Assembly (NCBI GenBank): GCA_041591915.1
Contig: JBFHRB010000185.1
Span: forward strand, 1 to 6,681
DNA from: JBFHRB01 sp041591915
GTDB lineage: Bacteria > Actinomycetota > Nitriliruptoria > Nitriliruptorales > Nitriliruptoraceae
DNA length: 6,681 bases
Direction: 5' to 3'
Part shown: piece after piece, positions 1 through 6,137 of the stretch
How positions within the stretch are numbered: position 1 is the stretch's first letter
Layout of the letters: each line of letters opens with the position of its first letter
Notes under the pieces: model-generated
Told to the model about the DNA's origin: nothing
Seen by the model: only the letters and a program-made list of their open reading frames with translations
Databases searched by the model: none
Program-made: the position numbers and the translations under genes

Positions 1-322
1 GCACCCGACGTCACGGTACGGCGAGATGCTGACCGAGGGCACGGCGGTCGCGGAGTTCAACGAGAAGCCGACGCGCCCCGAGGGCTTCGTGTCCGGCGGT
101 TTCTTCGTCTTCCAGCGCGAGCTCCTCGACCAGGGCTACGTCAGCGAGGACGCGGACCTGTTCTTCGAGTCGGAGCCGCTGCAGCGCCTGGCACGTGACG
201 GCCAGCTCTCCTTCTTCGAGCACGACGACTTCTGGCTCGGGATGGACACCTACCGCGAGTTCACGATGCTCAACGACCTCTGGGCGGCCGGCGAGGCGCC
301 CTGGAAGGTCTGGGAGCGATGA
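1..322 (+). CDS. rfbF: Glucose-1-phosphate cytidylyltransferase, C-terminal part (left-truncated by the window)
   Basis: This enzyme makes CDP-glucose from CTP and glucose 1-phosphate in the cytoplasm, the entry step to CDP-linked deoxysugars. Codons run in the phase of base 2, giving 106 visible residues out of about 257 usual for the family; the nucleotide-binding N-terminus lies outside the window. Visible family signatures, in order, are SRYGEM, a FNEKP motif, GFVSGGFFVF, a FFESEPLQRLA stretch, FWLGMDTYRE, and the typical C-terminal APWKVW followed by ER and TGA at 320-322. These match RfbF closely and set it apart from the thymidylyl- and uridylyltransferase relatives. The next gene starts 14 bases after the stop, across a 17-base tandem duplication. 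An RmlC-type epimerase and an oxidoreductase follow, which fits a CDP-deoxysugar operon, although the 4,6-dehydratase RfbG is not seen and may lie upstream or elsewhere. Confidence 0.93.
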   Translation, partial: HPTSRYGEMLTEGTAVAEFNEKPTRPEGFVSGGFFVFQRELLDQGYVSEDADLFFESEPLQRLARDGQLSFFEHDDFWLGMDTYREFTMLNDLWAAGEAPWKVWER

Positions 323-338
323 AGGCCTGGCAGCGATG
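305..338 (+). repeat. 17-base imperfect tandem duplication at the rfbF/epimerase junction
   Basis: Bases 305-321 and 322-338 are the same 17-mer with two differences (309 T/326 C and 314 G/331 C), so 15 of 17 match. The first copy encodes KVWER and the stop of rfbF. The second repeats this as KAWQR plus a stop in another frame, and its final ATG (336-338) is the start codon of the epimerase. Both copies contain an ATGA, at 319-322 and 336-339, so a six-codon reading frame bridges the two genes. The likely origin, by inference, is duplication of an ancestral ATGA stop/start overlap. Confidence 0.85.
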
Positions 339-875
339 AGGTTCGTGCCGACCGGGGTGCCGCCGGTCACGATCGTCGAGCTCGAGCCGTTCCGCGACGA
401 GCGGGGCTGGTTCGCGCGCGCCTTCTGTGCGCGCGAGTTCGCCGATGCGGGGCTGACCCCGGTCACGGCCCAGACCAACCTCAGCCACAACGTCGAGGCC
501 GGCACGGTCCGGGGCCTGCACTGGCAGGCGGCTCCCGCCGAGGAGGCGAAGCTCGTGCGCTGCGTCCGCGGCGCCATCTACGACGTGGCGGTCGATGTCC
601 GCGAGGGCTCACCGACGTACCTGCAGTGGGTCGGGGTGGAGCTCACCGCCGACGACGGCCGAGCGCTGCACGTCCCCGAGGGGTTCGCCCACGGGTTCCA
701 GACGCTCGAGGACGACACGCTCGTGATCTACCAGGTCGGCGAGTTCTACACGCCCGGGGCCGAGCGAGGCCTGCGCCACGACGACCCGGCCATCGGGATC
801 ACGTGGCCGCGCGCGGTCACGTCGATCAGCGACAAGGATGCGAGCTGGGCGCTGCTCGGGGACGCCTCCTCGTGA
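336..875 (+). CDS. RmlC-type nucleotide-sugar 3,5-epimerase (dTDP-4-dehydrorhamnose 3,5-epimerase family)
   Basis: A 179-residue cupin enzyme, the usual family length, predicted to epimerise C3 and/or C5 of a nucleotide-linked 4-keto-6-deoxyhexose. The catalytic set of the RmlC family is visible: H62 in RGLHWQ (59-64), K72, Y132 in VIYQVGEFY, H119 in the FAHGF motif, and D168 in the C-terminal ISDKD segment. N-terminal FRDERGWFAR (19-28) and late DDPAIGITWP (149-158) are also family signatures. The ATG at 336 is chosen because the protein then begins at the conserved N-terminus; the frame is open farther upstream, but only inside rfbF. It sits directly after rfbF, so the substrate is more likely CDP-4-keto-6-deoxyglucose or a derivative than the dTDP sugar; that is inference from context. 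Some relatives epimerise only one carbon, and the sequence does not decide this. The stop overlaps the next start by GTGA. Confidence 0.92.
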   Translation: MRFVPTGVPPVTIVELEPFRDERGWFARAFCAREFADAGLTPVTAQTNLSHNVEAGTVRGLHWQAAPAEEAKLVRCVRGAIYDVAVDVREGSPTYLQWVGVELTADDGRALHVPEGFAHGFQTLEDDTLVIYQVGEFYTPGAERGLRHDDPAIGITWPRAVTSISDKDASWALLGDASS

Positions 876-2164
876 TCGTCGTCGACCGGCTCCTCGAGGA
901 GCGCGCGAGCGAGGGCCGGCCCGTCCGTGTCGGCATGGTCGGCGCGGGGTTCATGGGCCAGGGCGTCGCCAACCAGATCCTGAACTCGACGCCGGGCATG
1001 GAGCTGGTCGCGATCAGCAACCGCCACCCCGACCGGGCAGAGGCGGCCTACGCGTACGCGGGCGCCGACGAGGTGGAGCGGGTCAGCACGGCCGACGAGC
1101 TCGAGCGCGCCGTCGCCGCCGGCCGGCCAGCGGTCACCGACGACCCGTTCCTGCTCACGCGGGCCGAGGGGATCGACGCCGTCCTCGAGGTGACCGGCAC
1201 GATCGGGTTCGCGGCGGACGTCGTCCTCGACGCCATCGAGCACGGCACCCACGTCGTGCTCATGAACGCCGAGGTCGACGGGACAGTGGGCCCCTACCTC
1301 AAGGTGCTGGCCGATCGTGCCGGGGTCGTCTACGGCGGGTGCGACGGGGACCAGCCGGGCGTGCAGCTCAACACCTGGCGGTTCGTGCAGGGGCTGGGGC
1401 TCGAGCCGCTCGTGTGCGGCAACGTCAAGGGCCTGCACGACCCCTACCGCAACCCGACGACCCAGCAGGGGTTCGCCGAGCAGTGGGGCCAGAACGTCCA
1501 CATGGTCACGAGCTTCGCGGACGGCACGAAGATCAGCTTCGAGCAGGCGATCGTGGCCAACGCGACCGGCATGACGATCGCCCAGCGGGGCATGGTCGGC
1601 GCCGACTGGGACGGGCACGTCGACGAGGCGACGAGCCTCTACGACGTCGACGAGCTGCGGGCGGTCGGCGGGGTCGTCGACTACCTCGTCCGGGCGAAGC
1701 CCAGCCCGGGCGTCTTCGTGTACGCCGCGTGCGACGACCCGAAGCAGCAGCACTACCTCAACCTCTACAAGCTGGGGCAGGGCCCGCTGTACTCGTTCTA
1801 CACGCCGTACCACCTGTGCCACTTCGAGGTGCCGAACTCCCTCGCCCGCGCGGTGCTGCTCGGCGACAGCGTCATCGCGCCGGCCGGCGCCCCGCAGGTC
1901 GAGGTGGTCGCCGCGGCCAAGACGGACCTGGCGGCCGGCACGGAGATCGACCGGCTCGGCGGCTACCACACCTACGGCCTCGCGGAGCGAGCCGACGTGA
2001 CCACCGGCGAGGACCTGCTGCCCATCGGCGTCGCGGAGGGCTGCACCCTCACGCGTGACGTCGCCAGGGACCAGGTCCTCACCTACGCCGACGTCGCACT
2101 GCCGCAGGGGCGGACGGTGGACCGCCTGCGGGCCGAGCAGGCCGCGCACTTCGGGCAGGGCTGA
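872..2164 (+). CDS. NAD(P)-binding oxidoreductase with C-terminal SAF domain (COG4091, homoserine dehydrogenase-like)
   Basis: A 430-residue protein starting at GTG 872, which overlaps the epimerase stop as GTGA and gives the family's typical opening VIVVDRLLEERA. A Rossmann fold begins at residue 19 with VRVGMVGAGFMG (glycines 24, 26, 29). Further landmarks are EVTGT (106-110), NAEVDGTVG (132-140), YGGCDGDQPG (154-163), GNVKGLHDPYRNP (183-195), YTPYHLCHFEVP (310-321), and a SAF domain at about 344-410. COG4091 members are often labelled homoserine dehydrogenase or FlgA-like, neither of which fits here. The family includes DRL (DXR-II), shown in Brucella to convert 1-deoxyxylulose 5-phosphate to methylerythritol phosphate, a reduction coupled to carbon-skeleton rearrangement. 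In this operon I infer a reductase, perhaps a rearranging one, acting on the keto sugar left by the epimerase. The actual substrate cannot be read from sequence. Confidence 0.88.
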   Translation: MIVVDRLLEERASEGRPVRVGMVGAGFMGQGVANQILNSTPGMELVAISNRHPDRAEAAYAYAGADEVERVSTADELERAVAAGRPAVTDDPFLLTRAEGIDAVLEVTGTIGFAADVVLDAIEHGTHVVLMNAEVDGTVGPYLKVLADRAGVVYGGCDGDQPGVQLNTWRFVQGLGLEPLVCGNVKGLHDPYRNPTTQQGFAEQWGQNVHMVTSFADGTKISFEQAIVANATGMTIAQRGMVGADWDGHVDEATSLYDVDELRAVGGVVDYLVRAKPSPGVFVYAACDDPKQQHYLNLYKLGQGPLYSFYTPYHLCHFEVPNSLARAVLLGDSVIAPAGAPQVEVVAAAKTDLAAGTEIDRLGGYHTYGLAERADVTTGEDLLPIGVAEGCTLTRDVARDQVLTYADVALPQGRTVDRLRAEQAAHFGQG

Positions 2165-2170
2165 CGACCG

Positions 2171-4153
2171 ATGGACGACACCCAGGACGTGCGAGCGACC
2201 CCAGAGCGGACCGGGCCCCCCGACGGGGCCGCTCCGGTCGGTGTGCAGCCATCCGGCCCCGGCATCGGCACGCCGCCGCTGCTGCGTCGGCGATGGGTCC
2301 GCATCGTCCTCGCGGTCGGCGTGCTCTGGGCGGTCGCCGTCGTCGTCCCGACGCTGATGGCTCGTTCCCGGCTCCAGGCGGCCGAGTCCGCGCTCGACGG
2401 GGCTCGCAGCGACATCGGCGACCTCGACCTCGACGCGGCGGCCGCGACGCTCGCGGCCGCGCAGCCCGACACGGCCAGCGCCCGGCGCCTCATGAACCAG
2501 CCCCAGGTCGTGCTCGCCAGCTGGGTGCCGCTGCTCGGGAACGACCTCGCGGTCGCCCGCGCCGTCGCTGCGGCCGGCGACGAGGCCGTGGACGCGGCCA
2601 TCTCCGTCGTGGACACGTTGCGTGCGCTGCCTGGGGGCGTGGCCGCGTTCGCGCCCCGGGACGGCAGGATCCCGCTGGACGTGCTGGAAGCCGTGGCACC
2701 GCCGCTCGACCTCGCGGCGTCCCGGCTCGAGGAGGCACGTGAGCTCGTCGCGGACACCCCGGCGATCGTGTTCACGTCCGAGGTGCGCGACGGGCGCGAA
2801 CGGTTCCTCGAACTGGCCGACCCGACCAGCCAGGACCTCCGCGGCATCGCGGACCTGGTCGCGGCACTCCCCCGCTTCCTCGGCGGCTTCGGTGAGCGCC
2901 GGTACTTCCACGCCGCGGCCAACCCGGCCGAGCAGCGCGGGACGGGCCGCTACCTCGGCAGCTACGCCATCGCGACGTTCGAGGACGGGGCGCTGTCGAT
3001 CGGTGAGTTCCGCGACCTGCTCGACCTGCCCGAGCTGCCCGCGTCCGAGGTCGCCCCGCCGACGCCGGCCTTCGCTGACCGGTACCTCGCGTTCGGGGGT
3101 GCGGGGCGCTGGAAGAACCTCAACATGACCCCGGACTTCCCGTCCGCGGCCCTGGCCATCGAGCAGCTCTGGGAGCTCACCCAGGGCGAGGTCCTCGACG
3201 GCGTGATCGTGGTCGACCCGTTCGCCTTCGAGGCGCTGCTGGCCGTCACCGGCCCGATCGAGATCGAGGGCGTGGGGTCCATCGAGCCCGACAACGTCGT
3301 GCGCTTCCTGACCAACGAGGCGTACGCCGCACTCGGCACCGGGGAGGAGCGCAAGACGTTCCTCGGCGAGGTGGGCGCCGTTGCGCTCGACGGCTTCCTG
3401 CGCAGCGCGGACGTCGACGCACTGAAGGGCGCCGTGCCGTTGCTCGCGGACCTCGTCGGCGAACGGCACCTGCTGCTCCACGCGACGGACCCGGTCGTGC
3501 AGGCCGCCTTCCAGCGGGTGCGCATCGCCGGCGTGCTGCGGGACCCGCCCGGGGACTTCCTCATGGTCGCGGCCAACAGCGCAGCCAACGCGAAGGTCGA
3601 CTTCTACACCGAGCGGGAGGTCGTCTACGACGTGACGCTGCTCCCCGACGGCGCCGCGAGCGGCGAGGTCACGGTGACGTTCGTCAACAACGCTCCGGAC
3701 AGCGGGTTCCCGAGCCACGTCCTCGGCCCGAACGTGCCGGGCCTCGGGGTCGGCGACAACCGGCTCGTGGTCGGCATCTACTGCGCCACGAGCTGTGAGC
3801 TCGGCGCCGCGAGCGGCGGCATCGCCGGTCGGGCGACCGCCGAGGAGGAGCTCGGACACCCGGTCGCCGGCTTCTGGGTCGAGGTCGGGGGCCAGGGGGG
3901 CACCGCCGAGGTGCAGGCGTCCTGGATCGTGGCCGATGCGTGGGAGGACGTCGACGGCGAGCTGGTCTACCGGTTCATGTGGCAGGACCAGACGACGATC
4001 CCGACGACCTCGCTGCGGGTCGTGGTCGCCCTGCCCGAGGGAGCCGAGGTGCGCGAGGCCTCCGACGGGGTCGAGATCCGTGGAGGGCAGGCGGTCTTCG
4101 AGCGGGAGGCGCACGGTGACGCGCGCTTCACTCTCACCCTCGGCCGTTCGTAG
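2171..4153 (+). CDS. DUF4012 domain-containing membrane-anchored protein
   Basis: A 660-residue protein of unknown function. Residues 1-38 are a hydrophilic Pro/Gly-rich cytoplasmic head, followed by RRRW and one membrane helix at about 44-63; the rest should face outward. A helical, Ala-rich region (65-240) precedes the DUF4012 core, recognised by NPAEQRGTGRYLGSY (251-265), NLNMTPDFPSAAL (316-328) and VDPFAFEALLAVTGPI (348-363). The C-terminal part (about 465-660) resembles other family members around NAKVDFYTEREVVYDV (473-488) and looks rich in beta strands; C538 and C542 are a close cysteine pair. DUF4012 proteins are frequent in actinobacterial polysaccharide loci, but no biochemical role is established to my knowledge. 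The ATG at 2171 lies 6 bases after the previous stop, with a GGGCAGGG at 2153-2160 as a possible ribosome binding site, so it is probably the last gene of the CDP-sugar operon. Confidence 0.9.
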   Translation: MDDTQDVRATPERTGPPDGAAPVGVQPSGPGIGTPPLLRRRWVRIVLAVGVLWAVAVVVPTLMARSRLQAAESALDGARSDIGDLDLDAAAATLAAAQPDTASARRLMNQPQVVLASWVPLLGNDLAVARAVAAAGDEAVDAAISVVDTLRALPGGVAAFAPRDGRIPLDVLEAVAPPLDLAASRLEEARELVADTPAIVFTSEVRDGRERFLELADPTSQDLRGIADLVAALPRFLGGFGERRYFHAAANPAEQRGTGRYLGSYAIATFEDGALSIGEFRDLLDLPELPASEVAPPTPAFADRYLAFGGAGRWKNLNMTPDFPSAALAIEQLWELTQGEVLDGVIVVDPFAFEALLAVTGPIEIEGVGSIEPDNVVRFLTNEAYAALGTGEERKTFLGEVGAVALDGFLRSADVDALKGAVPLLADLVGERHLLLHATDPVVQAAFQRVRIAGVLRDPPGDFLMVAANSAANAKVDFYTEREVVYDVTLLPDGAASGEVTVTFVNNAPDSGFPSHVLGPNVPGLGVGDNRLVVGIYCATSCELGAASGGIAGRATAEEELGHPVAGFWVEVGGQGGTAEVQASWIVADAWEDVDGELVYRFMWQDQTTIPTTSLRVVVALPEGAEVREASDGVEIRGGQAVFEREAHGDARFTLTLGRS

Positions 4154-4184
4154 CGGTCTGCGTATGGCCGAACACGGAAAGCGA

Positions 4185-4193
4185 TGTTACGCT
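4185..4193 (+). promoter_or_regulatory. Candidate extended -10 promoter element for the LPRTG gene
   Basis: TGTTACGCT fits TG-n-TANNNT, an extended -10. It sits in the least GC-rich part of the 85-base gap and would place the transcript start near 4199-4201, just before a hairpin and about 40 bases before the ATG. No convincing -35 hexamer is visible at the usual spacing, which is tolerated with an extended -10. The call rests on pattern alone. Confidence 0.4.
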
Positions 4194-4200
4194 GGGGTTC

Positions 4201-4223
4201 GATCGGCACGACGTGCGCCGATC
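4201..4223 (+). promoter_or_regulatory. Inverted repeat / leader hairpin before the LPRTG gene
   Basis: GATCGGC (4201-4207) and GCCGATC (4217-4223) form a perfect 7-base inverted repeat around a 9-base loop. It would lie at the very 5' end of the mRNA if the proposed promoter is right, ending 4 bases before the ribosome binding site AAGGA (4228-4232). It could protect the mRNA 5' end or be a DNA-binding dyad; the sequence does not separate these. Confidence 0.4.
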
Positions 4224-4238
4224 CATGAAGGACCCACC

Positions 4239-4580
4239 ATGCGCCGCTCCCTCACCGCACTGGCGATCTCCGCCGCACTCCTGGCCTTCCCCAGCGCTGC
4301 CCTCGCGCAGACCGCTGAGGTCGTCTGCCCGGACGAGGACGTCGCCGCGACCGGCTCGGCTGCGGCCCTGCCCGAGGAGTGCGAGGTCGAGGTCCTGCCG
4401 TCGAACGACGAGCGTGAGCGCCCGCCCGCGCCCGAGCCGCCGGCCGTCGAGGTCCTGCCGCAGCGCAGCGAGCGCCTCCCGCGGACCGGTGTCGGCTCCG
4501 CCGCCCTCGCACTCGGTGCCCTCGCCTCCATCGGCGCCGGTACCGGCGCGGTCATGACGGCCCGCAAGCGCGAGAGCTGA
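4239..4580 (+). CDS. Small secreted LPXTG-type (LPRTG) cell-wall-anchored protein
   Basis: A 113-residue preprotein. Residues 1-23 are a signal peptide (MRRS, hydrophobic core, cleavage after ALA at 23), followed by an acidic, Pro-rich mature segment with C30 and C48. LPRTG at 80-84, a hydrophobic segment at 86-106 and a charged tail ARKRES complete a textbook sortase signal, so after cleavage at T83 only about 60 residues would remain on the wall. The stretch 49-79 holds a degenerate repeat with VEVLP twice, 20 residues apart, from a perfect 15-base DNA repeat at 4386-4400 and 4446-4460. The start is supported by AAGGA at 4228-4232 with 6-base spacing and by the signal peptide. No sortase gene is in the window. 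The function is unknown; such a short stalk could be an attachment point, a linker or a wall-exposed peptide. Confidence 0.9.
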   Translation: MRRSLTALAISAALLAFPSAALAQTAEVVCPDEDVAATGSAAALPEECEVEVLPSNDERERPPAPEPPAVEVLPQRSERLPRTGVGSAALALGALASIGAGTGAVMTARKRES

Positions 4581-5377
4581 ACCTCCCGAACGACCACGAC
4601 GAGGCGCCCGAGGGCGCCTCGTTCCGTGTCCCCGTTCGTCGGCCCGTCGTCGACGTCCCGATCTCGACGACGAGCTACGCCGAGGTCATCGACCTCATCC
4701 ACGGCCGCCCCTCACACCGCGCGACGACGTTCTTCTTCTGCAACGTGCACTCCGTGATGACCGCGCGCCGCGACGCCGAGCTCCGCGGTGCCATCACACG
4801 GGCCGACATCGCGACGCCCGACGGCGTCCCGCTCGTCTGGGTGCTGCGTCGCACGGGCGCGCCTGACCAGGGCCGGGTCTACGGCCCCGACCTCATGGAA
4901 CGTGCGCTCCGCGAAGGCGTGGAGCGCGGGTGGTCCCACTACTTCTACGGGGCCACCGACCCCACGCTCGACGCGCTCACCGAAGCCGCCCAGCAGCTGG
5001 CGCCCGGTGTGGAGGTAGCCGGGAGGCACGCGCCGCCGTTCCGTGCGCTCACACCCGACGAGGAGGCGGCCGACGTCGAGCGGATACGCGGATCCGGCGC
5101 GGACTGCGTGTGGGTCGGGCTCGGGATGCCCAAGCAGGAGCTGTTCATCGACCGCGTGGCAGAGCAACTGCCCGGGCAGGCACTCCTCGGAGTCGGCGCT
5201 GCCTTCGACCTGCTGGCCGGCACCGTGCCGCAGGCGCCCGACTGGCTGCAGGACCGGGGCCTCGAATGGGCCTATCGGCTCGTGCAGGAGCCACGGCGCC
5301 TCTGGAAGCGGTACGCGGTCAACAACCCGCTCTTCCTGCTGGCCGCGGCGCGGCAGCTGCTCAGAGCTGGGAAGTGA
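4577..5377 (+). CDS. WecG/TagA/CpsF family glycosyltransferase (start codon uncertain, probably CTG)
   Basis: A GT26-type membrane-associated glycosyltransferase that would add a sugar to a polyprenyl-diphosphate-linked acceptor on the cytoplasmic face. Numbered from CTG 4577 (266 residues), landmarks are VDVPISTTSYAEVIDL (25-40), CNVHSVM with the conserved Asn (N56), ADIATPDGVPLVW (76-88) with the acidic pair expected at the active site, VYGPDLM (101-107), VGLGMPKQE (180-188), GVGAAFDLLAGT (205-216), and a basic C-terminus RRLWKRYAVNNPLF (240-253) likely to touch the membrane. The frame is open from 4418, but its first ATG/GTG/TTG is the GTG at 4745. Starting there would delete residues 1-56, including the first strand-helix and N56, so it is unlikely. 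CTG 4577 overlaps the LPRTG stop as CTGA, like the GTGA junction upstream. An ATC start or a sequencing frameshift near 4620-4660 remains possible. Confidence 0.87.
   Translation: MNLPNDHDEAPEGASFRVPVRRPVVDVPISTTSYAEVIDLIHGRPSHRATTFFFCNVHSVMTARRDAELRGAITRADIATPDGVPLVWVLRRTGAPDQGRVYGPDLMERALREGVERGWSHYFYGATDPTLDALTEAAQQLAPGVEVAGRHAPPFRALTPDEEAADVERIRGSGADCVWVGLGMPKQELFIDRVAEQLPGQALLGVGAAFDLLAGTVPQAPDWLQDRGLEWAYRLVQEPRRLWKRYAVNNPLFLLAAARQLLRAGK
4599..4622 (+). terminator. Terminator-like GC-rich hairpin after the LPRTG gene
   Basis: ACGAGGCGCC (4599-4608) pairs perfectly with GGCGCCTCGT (4613-4622) around a CGAG loop, a 10-base stem almost all G-C. It starts 18 bases after the LPRTG stop, where a terminator is expected, but only TT follows, so it would be a U-poor, actinobacterial-style terminator or a pause site. 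It lies inside the open frame of the glycosyltransferase (coding DEAPEGAS), upstream of the first residues conserved in that family. Confidence 0.55.
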
Positions 5378-6065
5378 CGCCGAAGATCGCGGGGATCGTG
5401 GCCACGGCGATTCGCAGGTCCAGCGCCGGCGAGAGCTCGCGGATGTAGCGCAGGTCCGTGTCGACGTGCAGGTGCATGTAGCCGTGCTCGTCCCGCTCGG
5501 TCACCTGCCACAGGCCCGTGAGCCCGGGCTTGACCAGGTGACGCTGGTGCTGCCAGGCCTCGTAGGACTCGACGACGGAGGCGAGCTCGGGGCGCGGGCC
5601 CACGAGGCTCAGGTCGCCGACGAGCACGTGCCAGAGCTGGGGCAGCTCATCGAGGCTGAAGCGACGCAGGAAGCGCCCCGTGGCGGTGTGCCGCGGGTCC
5701 TCAGGGGTCTTGTGGCGGCGGCGACGGTCCGGCCCGTCGTAGCCGTCGCCCCGGCCCGCTCGACGGTCCTGGCGCATCGTCCGGAACTTCAGCATCTGGA
5801 AGCGCCTGCCCTCGAAGCCGACCCGCTCCTGCTTGTACAGGATCGGGTGGCCGAGCGTGACGAGCACGACGACCGCCACCGTGGCGAGGACGGGCAACAG
5901 CAGCAGCAGGAGCAGGAGCGCGGCGACGCGGTCGGCGACCGGCTTCGCGAAGCGCTCGTAGGCCGAGCGATCACGACCCGCGACCACGGCCTCGGGGGAC
6001 AGGCCGATGGCATGCGCACGCTCCAGCAGCGCCGTTCGCTGCAGCCGGAGCGTCTCGGTCGTCAT
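5361..6065 (-). CDS. Initiating sugar-phosphate transferase (bacterial sugar transferase family, PglC-like short form)
   Basis: A 234-residue monotopic phosphoglycosyl transferase that would move a sugar 1-phosphate from a nucleotide sugar to undecaprenyl phosphate, the first step of glycan assembly at the inner membrane face. A short cytoplasmic head (1-45) leads to a hydrophobic segment at about 46-71 with eight leucines in a row (50-57), encoded by a CAG/GAG-rich run at 5898-5919 on the plus strand. Then come KQERVG (78-83), KFRTM (93-97), SLDELPQLWHVLVGDLSLVG (137-156) with the catalytic Asp-Glu at 139-140, GPRPE (156-160) and KPGLTGLWQV (179-188). It lacks the extra N-terminal membrane helices of WbaP-type enzymes. 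The ATG at 6065 has a possible GGAAG site 10 bases upstream. Its last 17 coding bases overlap the convergent glycosyltransferase. The sugar used is not predictable. Confidence 0.94.
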   Translation of the reverse strand: MTTETLRLQRTALLERAHAIGLSPEAVVAGRDRSAYERFAKPVADRVAALLLLLLLLPVLATVAVVVLVTLGHPILYKQERVGFEGRRFQMLKFRTMRQDRRAGRGDGYDGPDRRRRHKTPEDPRHTATGRFLRRFSLDELPQLWHVLVGDLSLVGPRPELASVVESYEAWQHQRHLVKPGLTGLWQVTERDEHGYMHLHVDTDLRYIRELSPALDLRIAVATIPAIFGVTSQL

Positions 6066-6089
6066 TCCCGCGTTACTTCCGTAAGTAGT

Positions 6090-6118
6090 GGCGCCCGCCT
6101 ATCGGCACGTCGGGCGCC
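6090..6118 (-). promoter_or_regulatory. Leader hairpin 1 upstream of the sugar transferase
   Basis: GGCGCCCG (6090-6097) and CGGGCGCC (6111-6118) are perfect 8-base inverted repeats with a 13-base loop, ending 24 bases before the start codon on the minus strand. In RNA this would be a stable stem close to the ribosome binding site. Its GGCGCC core recurs in the second hairpin, so alternative pairing between the two is possible. Confidence 0.4.
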
Positions 6119-6137
6119 GTCCTTGAGCATCTCGCAC

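Noticed and set aside
626..871. Upstream extension of the SAF oxidoreductase frame to an ATG at 626
   Set aside because: The extension overlaps the epimerase and is Arg-rich without conserved sequence; the family N-terminus begins exactly at GTG 872.
746..4114. A 1122-codon open frame on the minus strand across the epimerase, oxidoreductase and DUF4012 genes
   Set aside because: It is antisense to three clearly recognisable genes, its translation is a low-complexity Arg/Val/Glu/Asp/Leu mix with no family motifs, and long shadow frames are expected at this GC content.
4140..4171. TCGGCC/GGCCGA inverted repeat around the DUF4012 stop as a terminator
   Set aside because: There are only 6 paired bases, a 20-base loop and no U tract; it is too weak to call.
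4745..5377. Glycosyltransferase starting at GTG 4745
   Set aside because: It would remove the conserved first strand-helix and the Asn at the substrate site, while family-like sequence continues upstream in the same frame.
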